From an uncultured Marvinbryantia sp. (lineage in GTDB: Bacteria; Bacillota; Clostridia; Lachnospirales; Lachnospiraceae): a stretch of 64,000 nucleotides of DNA. Each line of letters begins with the position of its first letter. Positions within the stretch are counted from its first letter, which is position 1. The notes beneath the pieces are model-generated. The model was not told the origin of the DNA. It was given only the letters and a program-made list of their open reading frames with translations, and made no database searches. Shown here piece after piece: positions 1-9,056 of the stretch. Made by a program: the position numbers and the translations under genes. The stretch lies in the NCBI GenBank assembly GCA_934408725.1, contig CAKRVB010000005.1:54132-118131 (forward strand). Direction: 5' to 3'.

Positions 1-555
1 CCGTCTGGCTCCGGCCTCTTTTAACCGGACAGCTGCCATCTCTACTGCAGCTGTTTTTCCGGTGATCACGATCTGCCCCGGGCAGTTGTAATTGGCGATG
101 GTAACGTCTGGGATCTCATTCAGAACTTCTTCGATCTTCTTTTCATCCAATGCCAGAATGGCACACATGGCGCCTTCCCCTGCCGGTACCGTATTCTGCA
201 TCAGCATGCCTCTTTTTCGCACCAGCCGAATGGCATCCAGATCGCCCATGGCACCTGCCACTGCAATGGCTGCATATTCTCCCAGACTCAGACCTGCAGT
301 GATATCCGGCTTTACGCCACGGCTCTCCAGTTCCCGGCACATAGCCAGATAAGTCGTCACCAGCGCTGCCTGAGTATATTCTGTCTGATCCAGTCTGTCA
401 TTTTCTTCAAAACAGAGGGCTTTCATATCCAGCCCCAGTGCTTCACTGGCTTCCTCAAACAGCTTTGCTGCCTGTGAACTGTTCTCATAAAAGTCTTTTC
501 CCATGCCACATTTCTGAACACCCTGTCCTGGAAAAAGAAACGCTGTTTTACTCAT
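1..555 (-). CDS. fabD: Malonyl-CoA:ACP transacylase FabD, C-terminus outside window
   Basis: The enzyme moves malonyl groups from CoA to acyl carrier protein for fatty acid elongation. The visible N-terminal 185 residues begin MSKTAFLFPGQGVQ and carry the GLSLGEYAA nucleophile elbow with the catalytic serine, both diagnostic of FabD. The ATG at 553-555 lies inside the end of fabK (8-bp overlap), so the two are translationally coupled in a fab operon. The gene is cut by the left edge of the window; more fab genes probably follow outside. Identification is certain, the 3' end is unseen. Confidence 0.95.
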   Translation of the reverse strand, partial: MSKTAFLFPGQGVQKCGMGKDFYENSSQAAKLFEEASEALGLDMKALCFEENDRLDQTEYTQAALVTTYLAMCRELESRGVKPDITAGLSLGEYAAIAVAGAMGDLDAIRLVRKRGMLMQNTVPAGEGAMCAILALDEKKIEEVLNEIPDVTIANYNCPGQIVITGKTAAVEMAAVRLKEAGARR

Positions 556-1486
556 ACATTCCCGTTCCTTTCAACAGTGTATCTGTCTCTGCCACCAGCT
601 TCTGAATCAGTTCCTGGCAGGATAATTTCTCTTTTACCAGCCCGGCAATCTGTCCGGACATCACACTGCCATTTTTCACATCGCCTTCCACTACCGCTTT
701 CCGCAGTCCGCCAAGTGCCAGGAGTTCCAGTTCTTCCATACTGGCTCCGGCATTTTCCAGTGCCAGATATTTCTTTGTCATATCATTTCGCAGGGCACGT
801 ACCGGATGACCGGTGGTTCTTCCGGTTACTCTGGTATCAATGTCTTTGGCACGAATGATCATGTCTTTATAGTTCTCATGTACCTGAGATTCTGTCGTTA
901 CGACAAAATGTGTTCCCATCTGCACACCTCTGGCGCCCAGCATAAAGGCCGCTGCAATGCCTCTGCCATCACCGATTCCTCCGGCTGCAATCACCGGGAT
1001 CTCCACGGCATCCACCACCTGTGGTACCAGCGTCATGGTAGTGCTTTCGCCCACATGGCCGCCGGATTCACAGCCTTCTGCAACCACCGCATCGGCACCT
1101 GCCCGCTGCATCCGCTTCGCCATAGCTACTGAAGCTACCACCGGAATCACCTTTACTCCGGCTTCTTTCCACATCTTCATATATTTTTCCGGGCTTCCGG
1201 CACCGGTGGTCACCACCTTCACGCCTTCTTCCACAATGACTTTTGCCACATCATCTGCATAAGGACTCATGAGCATAATGTTCACACCAAATGGTTTGTC
1301 TGTCAGTGCCTTCGCCTTCTGAACCTGTTCTCTGACCCAGTCCGCCGGTGCACTGGCTGCACCGATCAGCCCAAGCCCGCCTGCTTCTGATACAGCTGCC
1401 GCCAGATGATGTTCCGCTACCCAGGCCATGCCGCCCTGAATGATCGGGTATTCGATTCCAAGTAATTCTGTAATCTCTGTCTTCAT
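548..1486 (-). CDS. fabK: Enoyl-ACP reductase II FabK (FMN-dependent)
   Basis: FabK does the last reduction of the fatty acid elongation cycle using FMN and NAD(P)H, replacing FabI in many Firmicutes. The 312-residue protein shows the nitronate monooxygenase/FabK TIM-barrel signatures: PIIQGGMAW (14-22), ESGGHVGE (140-147) with the His at 144 that matches the FabK active site, AGGIGDGRG (168-176) for the FMN phosphate, and GARGVQMGT (184-192). It sits between acpP (19-bp gap) and fabD (8-bp overlap), which supports FabK over a nitronate monooxygenase. Confidence 0.95.
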   Translation of the reverse strand: MKTEITELLGIEYPIIQGGMAWVAEHHLAAAVSEAGGLGLIGAASAPADWVREQVQKAKALTDKPFGVNIMLMSPYADDVAKVIVEEGVKVVTTGAGSPEKYMKMWKEAGVKVIPVVASVAMAKRMQRAGADAVVAEGCESGGHVGESTTMTLVPQVVDAVEIPVIAAGGIGDGRGIAAAFMLGARGVQMGTHFVVTTESQVHENYKDMIIRAKDIDTRVTGRTTGHPVRALRNDMTKKYLALENAGASMEELELLALGGLRKAVVEGDVKNGSVMSGQIAGLVKEKLSCQELIQKLVAETDTLLKGTGMYE

Positions 1487-1505
1487 ATCAAAAAAACCTC
1501 TCGTC

Positions 1506-1730
1506 TTATTGATGCTCCTCTACGTATTTCGCAACAGCTCCAACCGTTGTCAGTGTCTCCAGGTCTTCCGTTGGAATCTCCACTCCAAACTCTTCCTCCA
1601 GTGCCATCACCAGCTCAAACAGATCCAGGGAATCTACGCCCAGATCTTCTTTAAAAGAAGCTTCCTCTGTGATGGTGTTGATATCAATATTTAAGTTTTC
1701 TGCGATCATTTCTCTGATTTTTTCAAACAT
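1506..1730 (-). CDS. acpP: Acyl carrier protein
   Basis: A 74-residue acidic protein with the phosphopantetheine attachment motif [12 protein letters not shown]; the modified serine is residue 34. It carries growing acyl chains between the Fab enzymes. Length and the EEEFGVEIP helix match the ACP family. It lies between fabH and fabK in the fab operon. As there may be further ACPs in the genome, the symbol is by context. Confidence 0.93.
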   Translation of the reverse strand: MFEKIREMIAENLNIDINTITEEASFKEDLGVDSLDLFELVMALEEEFGVEIPTEDLETLTTVGAVAKYVEEHQ

Positions 1731-1760
1731 GTTTCTAATCTCCTTTTTTCTATTTTGGGG

Positions 1761-2726
1761 TTACCACTCAAGAATACTGGCTCCCCAGGTCAATCCCGCC
1801 CCAAATCCGGCGAGTATGATCTTCTGTCCTTTTTGAAATCTTTGATCCCGGTTCATTTCATCCAGCAGAATCGGTATGCTGGCCGATGAGGTATTGCCAT
1901 ATTCCTGCATATTCATCGGGAATTTTTCCAATGGCTGCTGCAGATGCCTGCTGACTGCTTCTACAATCCGACGGTTGGCCTGATGCAAGATTATCCAGTC
2001 AATATCTTCCAGTCTCAATCCGTTCTTATCCAGCACTTCACGAATCACTCCCGGCACCTGGCGCACAGCAAATTTGAATACTGCCTGTCCATCCATCTGC
2101 ATCTGATATTCTTCCGGATGAGACATCTGCCATTCTTTTGCCCCGTCAAGATAGCTTCTGCATCTGAGTGCCTCTCCTCTGCTTCCATCGGAATGTGCTG
2201 CCGGTAGAAAGCCTGTACCTTCTTCAGACCGCAAAACTGCTGCCCCTGCTCCATCTCCAAACAAAATACAGGTTCCTCGATCCTTCCAGTTCACCAGATG
2301 AGACAGGCATTCACTTCCGATGATCAGTGCACTCCGATAGATACCAGTCTGAAGATAGGCCTGAGCATTCTGATAAGCCAGTACAAATCCGGTACATGCA
2401 GCGCTTAAGTCATAACATATGGCATTCACTGCACCGATCTTTTTCTGTACCTCACAGGCTACGCCGGGAAGTACCACATTGGAAGAAATCGTGGATACAA
2501 TCACCAGATCAATCTCTGCTGCTGACACCCCTGACTGCTTTAAAGCTTTCTGTGCCGCTTCCACAGCCAGAGACACACAGGTCTCCTCCTTTGCGATGTG
2601 TCTTCGGACAATACCAGTACGTTCACGGATCCACTCATCACTGGTATCCACGATTTGAGACAGATCATCATTATCCAGAACCTTTGTCGGAACCGCAGAT
2701 CCCGTTCCGCATATTACTGCTTTCAT
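1761..2726 (-). CDS. fabH: 3-oxoacyl-ACP synthase III FabH
   Basis: FabH condenses an acyl-CoA primer with malonyl-ACP to start fatty acid synthesis and helps set the branched/straight chain pattern. The 321-residue sequence has the full Cys-His-Asn triad: Cys111 in SAACTGF, His248 in ILHQANRR and Asn278 in YGNTSSASIP. It is the first gene of the fab operon, preceded by a strong promoter with FabT-like palindromes (2793-2850). The start ATG has a GAAGGAG ribosome site a few bases upstream. Confidence 0.96.
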   Translation of the reverse strand: MKAVICGTGSAVPTKVLDNDDLSQIVDTSDEWIRERTGIVRRHIAKEETCVSLAVEAAQKALKQSGVSAAEIDLVIVSTISSNVVLPGVACEVQKKIGAVNAICYDLSAACTGFVLAYQNAQAYLQTGIYRSALIIGSECLSHLVNWKDRGTCILFGDGAGAAVLRSEEGTGFLPAAHSDGSRGEALRCRSYLDGAKEWQMSHPEEYQMQMDGQAVFKFAVRQVPGVIREVLDKNGLRLEDIDWIILHQANRRIVEAVSRHLQQPLEKFPMNMQEYGNTSSASIPILLDEMNRDQRFQKGQKIILAGFGAGLTWGASILEW

Positions 2727-2792
2727 GAAAGTCTCCTTCTCGTATATGTATATTCATATATTTGAGTCTCATATATTTTTAAATTAAATATA

Positions 2793-2850
2793 TTTGACTT
2801 TCAAAGTATATATGCAGATATTTTGTTTGTCAAGTAGTTTTATTATCAAA
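2793..2850. promoter_or_regulatory. FabT-like operator boxes flanking the fab promoter
   Basis: TTTGA-CTT-TCAAA at 2793-2805 is a perfect 5-3-5 palindrome and fits the core of the FabT (MarR family) box known from streptococci. It covers the predicted transcription start. A second, one-mismatch box TTTTA-TTA-TCAAA lies at 2838-2850, just upstream of the -35. A third weaker match, TTTGA-GTC-TCATA, is at 2761-2773. No fabT/marR gene is next to the operon here, so the regulator would act in trans. Binding is inference from motif and position. Confidence 0.6.
2805..2833 (-). promoter_or_regulatory. Sigma-A promoter of the fab operon
   Basis: On the minus strand a perfect -35 TTGACA (complement 2828-2833) and -10 TATACT (2805-2810) are separated by 17 bases. 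The predicted start of transcription falls near 2798, about 70 bases before fabH. Confidence 0.85.
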
Positions 2851-2870
2851 ATAATAATTTCTTAAGAAAA

Positions 2871-2896
2871 AGCCAGAAAACACCGTCCCCATTGGC
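2871..2896. repeat. Half copy of the GGGGACG palindromic repeat
   Basis: These 26 bases match the right arm of the long palindrome at 56850-56919 with one mismatch (CCCCATTGG against CCCCGTTGG), but the partner arm is missing here. It marks the 3' flank of the amt gene. Confidence 0.7.
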
Positions 2897-2897
2897 C

Positions 2898-2931
2898 TAG
2901 AAAAGCCCCCGCTTTCGCGAGAGCTTTTCAT
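2898..2931 (-). terminator. Terminator downstream of amt
   Basis: GAAAAGC (2900-2906) and GCTTTTC (2923-2929) form a stem, with further GC pairs inside, about 45 bases after the amt stop. The U-tract is short (CTTTTCT), so it is a modest intrinsic terminator. Confidence 0.55.
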
Positions 2932-2973
2932 TTATCCAAATACTTGGGAGGTTGGATTTTATTATTTTATTTT

Positions 2974-4764
2974 TTATTCTACATCTTCCAGTGCTTCGAA
3001 GTCTTCTTCACCGGTACGGATCTTTACGACTCTGTCAACATTGTATACAAAGATCTTGCCATCTCCGATGTGGCCTGTGTACAGGGTCTTCTTTGCGGCT
3101 TCGATGACGTCTTCTACTGGAATAGATGCTACGATCACTTCGACTTTTACCTTTGGAAGCAGGGTGGCATCGACTTCAGCACCACGATACATCTCGCCTG
3201 CACCTTTCTGGATACCACAGCCCATTACCTGTGTGACAGTCATACCAGTTACACCGAGGTCGTTCATAGCCTTTCTCAGAGCATCGTAACGGGACAATCT
3301 TGCAATAATAACCACTTTGTGGATACCAGTATCTGCCACCGGTGCAGTGTTGACCACTTTGACAGCGGCATCTTTCTGTGCTTTTGTTGCAGTTTCGTAC
3401 TCATCAGAACCGATCTGTGTACGGTCATTTACTTCCATGATCATGGTGTTGGATACATCCATGATGGAGAAGCCAGCGTAAGCACTTGTCAGGCCATGTT
3501 CCATAGCATCCAGTCCGACGATTTCTTCTTCTTCGCTAACACGAAGTCCGAAAATGGCTTTGATAATCAGGTAAGCAATGGTAATCGTTACTGCAGTCCA
3601 GGCTGCTGTAGCCAGCATACCTTCCAGCTGTAATCCCAGCTGATGGAAACCGCCGCCGTAGAAAAGTCCTTTTCCTGCGATCTGGTTAGCACCAAAGTTC
3701 ACACCGTCTCCATAGCCTCTTGCAAATGCAGGAGCTGTATCAGTTGCAAATAAACCAACTGCGATGGTTCCCCAGATACCATTTAAACAGTGTACTGCTA
3801 CGGCACCTACCGGGTCATCAATACGAAGTACATAATCCAGAAGCCATACACCAAATACAACCAGGACACCTGCTACAGCACCGATGATGATGGCACCAAA
3901 AGCATCACATACATCGCAAGGTGCGGTAATGGCTACCAGACCTGCCAGAGATGCATTCAGACACATGGATACATCTGGTTTGCCATATTTGATCCAGGTA
4001 AAAATCATACAAACAACAGTTGCAATAGCTGGTGCAATAGTAGTTGTTACAAAGATAGAACCAAGTTCTGCTACAGATGTAGCTGCTGCACCGTTGAATC
4101 CATACCAGCCAAGCCAGAGAATGAATACACCCAGGCATCCAAGTGGAAGGTTATGTCCAGGGAATGCATTGACTTTCGTGATCTTTCCGGATTTATCTTT
4201 TGTGAATTTACCAATACGAGGACCAAGCATTGCTGCACCGATCAGGGCTGAGATACCACCTACCATGTGGATGCAGTTGGAACCTGCAAAATCATGGAAT
4301 CCGATCTGTGCCAGCCAGCCGCCGCCCCAGGTCCAGTGTGCTTCGATTGGGTAGATCACTGCGGAGATAATAGCAGAGTAAACACAGTAGGAAATAAATT
4401 TTGTTCTTTCAGCCATGGCACCGGATACGATGGTGGCTGTAGTTGCACAGAATACCAGGTTGAATACGAAGTTGGACCAGTCAAATTCTGCGTAATTTGT
4501 GAAAATATCAAATCCCGGTTTCCCGATAATTCCCAGCCAGTCTTCACCGAGAAATAATCCAAAACCAATCAAAATGAATACAACAGTACCGATACAGAAG
4601 TCCATCAGGTTCTTCATCAGGATGTTACCTGTATTCTTCGCTCTGGTGAATCCTGCTTCTACCATGGCGAATCCTGCCTGCATCCAGAATACCAGTGCGG
4701 CACCGATCAGGAACCAGACGCCGTATACTTCACCGGAAATTGCACTTAAAATTTCTTGTGTCAT
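2974..4764 (-). CDS. Ammonium transporter Amt fused to a PII signalling domain
   Basis: The first roughly 420 residues are an Amt/Rh ammonium channel: 11 hydrophobic segments, an N-terminal FWMQAGFAMVEAGF helix, and conserved histidines in IEAHWTWGGGWL and AVHCLNGIWG. The last 115 residues (about 482-596) are a complete GlnB/GlnK-like PII domain, from HKVVIIARLSR to the VYNVDRVVKIRTGE strand. The usual arrangement is a separate glnK next to amtB, so here regulator and channel are one chain. The T-loop reads GEMYRGAEVDATLLPK: the tyrosine uridylylated in proteobacterial GlnK (the Y of GAEY) is replaced. I chose the ATG at 4762-4764 because AGGAGGAGAAAATT precedes it; an ATG 24 bases upstream has no ribosome site. 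596 residues. Confidence 0.93.
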   Translation of the reverse strand: MTQEILSAISGEVYGVWFLIGAALVFWMQAGFAMVEAGFTRAKNTGNILMKNLMDFCIGTVVFILIGFGLFLGEDWLGIIGKPGFDIFTNYAEFDWSNFVFNLVFCATTATIVSGAMAERTKFISYCVYSAIISAVIYPIEAHWTWGGGWLAQIGFHDFAGSNCIHMVGGISALIGAAMLGPRIGKFTKDKSGKITKVNAFPGHNLPLGCLGVFILWLGWYGFNGAAATSVAELGSIFVTTTIAPAIATVVCMIFTWIKYGKPDVSMCLNASLAGLVAITAPCDVCDAFGAIIIGAVAGVLVVFGVWLLDYVLRIDDPVGAVAVHCLNGIWGTIAVGLFATDTAPAFARGYGDGVNFGANQIAGKGLFYGGGFHQLGLQLEGMLATAAWTAVTITIAYLIIKAIFGLRVSEEEEIVGLDAMEHGLTSAYAGFSIMDVSNTMIMEVNDRTQIGSDEYETATKAQKDAAVKVVNTAPVADTGIHKVVIIARLSRYDALRKAMNDLGVTGMTVTQVMGCGIQKGAGEMYRGAEVDATLLPKVKVEVIVASIPVEDVIEAAKKTLYTGHIGDGKIFVYNVDRVVKIRTGEEDFEALEDVE

Positions 4765-4848
4765 AATTTTCTCCTCCTCTTTCCCCATATTCCAGAACCT
4801 TTCCGATCCTTGAAGCTCCCCTCCCAGGAACAGGTTTCTTCTGATACG

Positions 4849-4966
4849 AAAAAAGCGAACCGCAGGCTACTGGCTGAAATCTCTTTCGCCGCCAAACACC
4901 TTCGTTTCGCTTCTCTGTCATATGGATTAGAAAAAGCGCCATAGACCTTTGATCTATAGCGCCTTT
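4849..4966 (-). promoter_or_regulatory. amt leader with two terminator-like hairpins
   Basis: Directly after the amt promoter the minus strand forms a 10-11 bp stem (4935-4964, GCGC outer pairs) followed by TTTTT, i.e. an intrinsic terminator placed before the gene. A second, weaker structure runs from 4911 to 4854 (AGCGAA/TTCGCT) and ends in TTTTTT; inside it GAA-AGAGAT-TTC forms a six-base loop with A1 and G4, the signature of ANTAR antiterminator targets. Attenuation of amt is therefore likely; the ANTAR link is speculative. Confidence 0.5.
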
Positions 4967-4981
4967 GCTTTTATGTACTGC

Positions 4982-5010
4982 ATGATACCACCCTGAAACT
5001 GAAAAGTCAA
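4982..5010 (-). promoter_or_regulatory. Sigma-A promoter of amt
   Basis: Minus-strand TTGACT (5005-5010) and TATCAT (4982-4987) with a 17-base spacer, about 220 bases upstream of the amt start. The long leader holds the hairpins described at 4849-4966. Confidence 0.75.
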
Positions 5011-5114
5011 TGCAGATTTTATACTTTTTTTAGATTTGTCTGGTTTGGAGAATTTTGTCTACAATTCAACAGAACAAATCTACAAAATCACAATAATCGA
5101 ATTTATGAATTAAA

Positions 5115-7226
5115 TTACACCTCAAACAATAAATCGCCGTAAGATGGCATTGGCCACATCTCTTTGTCCACGATCATCTCCAGCTCATCCACTGGCACAC
5201 GCAATGCTTCCATAGCGGTGCATACTTCTTCGTAATAATATACTGCCTGCTCTCTGCCGGCCTCCATCTCAGTGGCACGATCCGTCACCTCAGTCAATTT
5301 TGTCAGTCTCTTCTTCGTCTCTGACAGGAGATGTGCAGATTCACGGAGCATATCCATCGGTACGTCGGTCTCTACACCTGTCTGATTCATGGTATTGACC
5401 GTATCGGACAGGCTCTTGTTGAAGCGCAGTACTGCTGGAATAATATGCTTGCTGGCAATATCAATCATGGCCCTGGCTTCGATATTGATAGCCTTGGAAT
5501 AGCCCTCATACTGTATCTCCGCACGGGACTCCAGCTCAGTTCTGGTAAATACATGGAACTTTTCAAACAGATTTACTGCCTTTTCTGTTACCAGCGCAGG
5601 AATCGCATCTACCATGGACTTGATATTTGGAAGACCGCGGCGCTCTGCTTCTGCTACCCATTCCTCTGAGTAACCATTGCCATTAAAGACAATTCTCTGA
5701 TGCTCACTGGCATACTTCTTGATCAGGTCATGCACTGCCACAGAAACATCCTCTGCCTTTTCCAACACATCGCAGGCATCGGAAAATGCCTCGGCTACGA
5801 TGGTGTTGAGCACTACATTACATTCCGCTACAGAGTCTCTGGAACCAACCATACGGAATTCAAACTTATTACCGGTGAAAGCGAACGGTGACGTACGGTT
5901 ACGGTCTGTTGCATCCTTAGCAAAATCAGGCAGGGTCTTTACGCCGGTATGTAAAGTACCTCCCTTTAAGCTATGAGTTGCTTCTCCGGTATCAATCAGC
6001 TGCGTCAGCACATCTTGAAGCTGATCGCCCAGAAATACAGAAATAATCGCTGGTGGTGCTTCATTGGCTCCCAGACGGTGGTCATTTCCCACATCGGCCG
6101 CAGATTCACGCAGCAGATCTGCATGTTTGTCTACAGCACGTAAGATACAGGTCAAGATCAGCAAGAACTGGATGTTCTCATGAGGCGTCTTGCCCGGATC
6201 CAGGAGATTAATCCCGTCATCGGTAGTCAGGGACCAGTTGTTGTGCTTACCAGATCCATTCACCCCAGCAAATGGCTTTTCATGAAGCAGACACTGCAGA
6301 CCATGTTCCTCAGCCACACGCTTCAATGTCTCCATGATAATCTGGTTGTGATCTGCTGCTACGTTACACTCTGCATAGATCGGTGCCAGTTCATGCTGAG
6401 CAGGAGCTACTTCATTATGCTGTGTCTTGGCAGATACTCCCAGCTTCCACAGTTCTTTATTCACATCTTTCATAAAAGCTGCGATACGGGGACGGATAAC
6501 ACCAAAGTAATGATCATCCAGCTCCTGTCCCTTAGGAGGCATCGCGCCAAATAAGGTACGACCAGTGAAGATCAGGTCTTTTCTCTTCAGATACTTGGCA
6601 CGGTCTACGATAAAATACTCCTGTTCTACACCAACAGATGGTTTCACCTTGCGGGATGTGGTATTGCCCAGAACTCTTAAAAGACGCAGTGTCTGAGCCT
6701 GAATGGCTTCCATCGAACGAAGCAGCGGTGTCTTCTGATCCAGTGCTTCTCCTGTGTAAGAACAAAATGCAGTCGGGATACAGAGAATCGCTCCTGCAGC
6801 ATCCTGTCTGACAAATGCAGGTGATGTACAGTCCCAGGCTGTATAGCCCCTTGCTTCGAAGGTGGCACGTAAGCCCCCAGACGGGAAGGATGATGCATCC
6901 GGTTCTCCCTTGATCAGTTCTTTTCCGGAGAACTCCAGCTGTACAGAGCCATCAGCCTTTGGTGCTGTGATAAAAGCGTCATGTTTTTCTGCAGTAAATC
7001 CAGTCAGTGGCTGGAACCAGTGTGTGTAATGTGTCGCACCCTTTTCGACTGCCCATTCTTTCATTGCACCTGCAACAACCTCTGCAATCATCGGATCCAG
7101 CTCTTTTCCATCGTCAATGGTCTTATGAAGTTCCTTATACACTTTTTTCGGGAGCTTTTCCAGCATCACTTTGTCATTAAAGACATTCTCACCAAATAAC
7201 TCCTGTACATTTATGATTTCGCCCAT
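5115..7226 (-). CDS. glnN: Glutamine synthetase type III (GlnN)
   Basis: Makes glutamine from glutamate, ammonia and ATP in the cytoplasm. At 703 residues it matches the large GSIII class, not the ~450-residue GSI. Family landmarks are the N-terminal [20 protein letters not shown] region, [11 protein letters not shown], the GSIII-typical [21 protein letters not shown] block and the catalytic [12 protein letters not shown] loop. AGGAGG precedes the ATG. It is next to the ammonium transporter but with its own promoter; together they take up and fix ammonium. Confidence 0.96.
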   Translation of the reverse strand: MGEIINVQELFGENVFNDKVMLEKLPKKVYKELHKTIDDGKELDPMIAEVVAGAMKEWAVEKGATHYTHWFQPLTGFTAEKHDAFITAPKADGSVQLEFSGKELIKGEPDASSFPSGGLRATFEARGYTAWDCTSPAFVRQDAAGAILCIPTAFCSYTGEALDQKTPLLRSMEAIQAQTLRLLRVLGNTTSRKVKPSVGVEQEYFIVDRAKYLKRKDLIFTGRTLFGAMPPKGQELDDHYFGVIRPRIAAFMKDVNKELWKLGVSAKTQHNEVAPAQHELAPIYAECNVAADHNQIIMETLKRVAEEHGLQCLLHEKPFAGVNGSGKHNNWSLTTDDGINLLDPGKTPHENIQFLLILTCILRAVDKHADLLRESAADVGNDHRLGANEAPPAIISVFLGDQLQDVLTQLIDTGEATHSLKGGTLHTGVKTLPDFAKDATDRNRTSPFAFTGNKFEFRMVGSRDSVAECNVVLNTIVAEAFSDACDVLEKAEDVSVAVHDLIKKYASEHQRIVFNGNGYSEEWVAEAERRGLPNIKSMVDAIPALVTEKAVNLFEKFHVFTRTELESRAEIQYEGYSKAINIEARAMIDIASKHIIPAVLRFNKSLSDTVNTMNQTGVETDVPMDMLRESAHLLSETKKRLTKLTEVTDRATEMEAGREQAVYYYEEVCTAMEALRVPVDELEMIVDKEMWPMPSYGDLLFEV

Positions 7227-7268
7227 ATGTCCTCCTTACACCTTTGTTCGCAGTTTTTTCTATGAAGA

Positions 7269-7297
7269 ATCATACTCGATTTATACCAAAAATGCAA
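7269..7297 (-). promoter_or_regulatory. Sigma-A promoter of glnN
   Basis: Minus-strand TTGCAT (7292-7297) and TATGAT (7269-7274) with a 17-base spacer, about 45 bases before the glnN start. The -35 touches the terminator of the upstream gene. Confidence 0.7.
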
Positions 7298-7329
7298 GAG
7301 GTCACTGCAAGGGAATTACAGTGACCTCT
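7297..7329 (-). terminator. Terminator of the NlpC/P60 gene
   Basis: AGAGGTCACTG and CAGTGACCTCT form a perfect 11-bp stem with an 11-base loop; reading the minus strand it is followed by TTGCATTTTT. It separates the hydrolase gene from glnN. Confidence 0.8.
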
Positions 7330-7370
7330 CTTTATGTATTTATTGATTATCTGATTGGCTTATTTTAAGA

Positions 7371-8888
7371 CTAACCGATATAGTCAGAAGCTGATGTCGG
7401 TGTTCTGTAGTTTACATCAGATACGATGATACCTGTGGTAGAACTGCTGGCATGTACCACCTGTCCATTACCAATGTACATACTTACATGTCCGATACCG
7501 TAATCTCCGCTTCCTGAGTAGAATAACAGATCGCCTGGCTCCAGCTGGCTTAAGTCAACGGACTTGCCACCCTGAGACTGTGCTCCGGCTGTTCTGCTGA
7601 TGTTAATACCAAAGTTTCCAAGTACAGACTGTGTAAATCCGGAACAGTCTGTTCCATTTGTCAGGGAAGTACCACCGTATACATACGGGTTACCCACAAA
7701 CTGTAATGCATAATCTACAATCTGCTGTCTCAGGGAAGAAGAACTGCTGTCAGTTGTATTTGTCACTTCTGAAGTATCAATTCCTGCTCCCGCTACTGTA
7801 TCATAAACTGTCTGATCTGCCGCTGCCGCTTCATCCTGTGCTGTCTGAGTCTGATTTGCTGCTGTCTGTGCATCTGCTGCTGTCTGCTGTGCATAAGCCT
7901 CTGCATTGGCAATGGTATCTGCATCTCCTGAACTGTAAGCTTCATCCAATGCTGCCTGTGCATCCGCTGCTACCTGTTCTGCATAAGCCTGATCTGCTGC
8001 TGCCTGGTCCGCTGCTGCCTGTGCCTGATCTGCATAATCACTCTGGCTCTGAAGGTATTCGATCCATGCCTGATTCTGTGCTTCCCATTCAGCCTGCTCA
8101 GCTGCTAACTGTTCCTGATACTGTCTTTCCTGTTCATCCAGCCATGCCTGATATGCTGCCTCTTCTTCTGCAATTCTTGCTTCTGCTTCCTCATGTGTCT
8201 CACCCTGTGGAAGATAGGATGCATAGCTTACATAATCTGCACTTACATATCCTTCTGTAGATCCTGTGGAAATCTTTGCCCATCCACCCAGGTCTTCTTC
8301 CAGATATACGATCTGGTCTGCTGTCACCGTATCTACTACGTCTGCATCCTCAGACGGTTCGGAACGAACCATCAGTGCTTCTGCATTGACCTGTGCTACC
8401 GGTGTTGCTGCCTGCTCTACTACTGCTGCTGCATCTGCTCCTGTGGTCATCAGATACTTGGCTACATATCCGGTACAGTTACCAGACTGAATATAATACC
8501 AGTCGCCTTCTTCTCCAAGGATGGTCGCACAGTTGTTCTCATATAAATATCCGACTACATCAGAGTTCGCATCTGCATTCGCTCTGATATTGAAAAATGT
8601 CTCGTCTCCAGGCTGTGCCACTGCAACAGTACCGATCAGACTACTGTCCTGCGCTGCCTCTGCGGACTCTGTATTCTCTTCAGATGCCGTACCTTCTGTC
8701 GTGCTCTCTGTTTCTTCTGTCTTCTGTGTATCTTCTGCTGCCGCTTCCTTCACATTAGCAGTTGTGCTGACACCTACCAGATTCGTTCCAGCTGCAAAAG
8801 CTGCCATAGAACTGCTTCCTGCCAGCATACTGCCTGTCACAAAACAAGCTGCTGCTCTCATTACATGCTTTTTCATTCCCTTGTTCAT
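7371..8888 (-). CDS. Secreted NlpC/P60 peptidoglycan endopeptidase with two SH3 domains
   Basis: Predicted to cut peptide cross-links of peptidoglycan outside the cell. From the ATG at 8888 (GGAGG nine bases upstream) the 505-residue protein has a signal peptide ending near SSMAAFAAG, an acidic Glu/Thr linker, two bacterial SH3 domains (about 85-150 and 165-220), a long Ala/Gln/Glu coiled coil (about 230-360) and a C-terminal NlpC/P60 domain. Catalytic Cys415 (NGTDCSGF) and His467 (GIGHVSMYIG) are present, with His479 as third residue. An ATG 45 bases upstream lacks a ribosome site. It has its own promoter, WalR-like boxes and terminator, as expected for an essential wall-remodelling enzyme (PcsB/CwlO-type role by analogy). 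Confidence 0.93.
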   Translation of the reverse strand: MNKGMKKHVMRAAACFVTGSMLAGSSSMAAFAAGTNLVGVSTTANVKEAAAEDTQKTEETESTTEGTASEENTESAEAAQDSSLIGTVAVAQPGDETFFNIRANADANSDVVGYLYENNCATILGEEGDWYYIQSGNCTGYVAKYLMTTGADAAAVVEQAATPVAQVNAEALMVRSEPSEDADVVDTVTADQIVYLEEDLGGWAKISTGSTEGYVSADYVSYASYLPQGETHEEAEARIAEEEAAYQAWLDEQERQYQEQLAAEQAEWEAQNQAWIEYLQSQSDYADQAQAAADQAAADQAYAEQVAADAQAALDEAYSSGDADTIANAEAYAQQTAADAQTAANQTQTAQDEAAAADQTVYDTVAGAGIDTSEVTNTTDSSSSSLRQQIVDYALQFVGNPYVYGGTSLTNGTDCSGFTQSVLGNFGINISRTAGAQSQGGKSVDLSQLEPGDLLFYSGSGDYGIGHVSMYIGNGQVVHASSSTTGIIVSDVNYRTPTSASDYIG

Positions 8889-8939
8889 CAAAATCAATCC
8901 TCCAAATACCCAATCAATAAATACGAAATACATCCAATC

Positions 8940-8967
8940 AATACATAAATATTACATAAATGTTACA
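8940..8967 (-). promoter_or_regulatory. WalR-like direct repeats in the hydrolase leader
   Basis: On the minus strand TGTAAC-N5-TGTAAT-N5-TGTATT, i.e. three hexamers at 11-base spacing, fits the WalR (YycF) consensus TGTWAH-N5-TGTWAH. They lie just downstream of the predicted transcription start, which would suit repression or autoregulation. Confidence 0.5.
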
Positions 8968-8981
8968 TTTATTACGTTCAC

Positions 8982-9010
8982 ATCTTAACATATGGGAATT
9001 GGTTTGTCAA
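8982..9010 (-). promoter_or_regulatory. Sigma-A promoter of the NlpC/P60 gene
   Basis: Minus-strand TTGACA (9005-9010) and TAAGAT (8982-8987), 17-base spacer. Confidence 0.8.
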
Positions 9011-9056
9011 CAAGTTTTACATTTTTTTTAAGTTTCATGGAAATCGAGCTTATTCT

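Noticed and set aside
2944..3633. 229-codon open frame opposite amt
   Set aside because: Antisense shadow of the amt PII region; no ribosome site and the amt frame has clear family motifs.
4765..5114. Glutamine riboswitch of amt/glnN
   Set aside because: No match to the cyanobacterial glnA or downstream-peptide motifs; only terminator-type hairpins.
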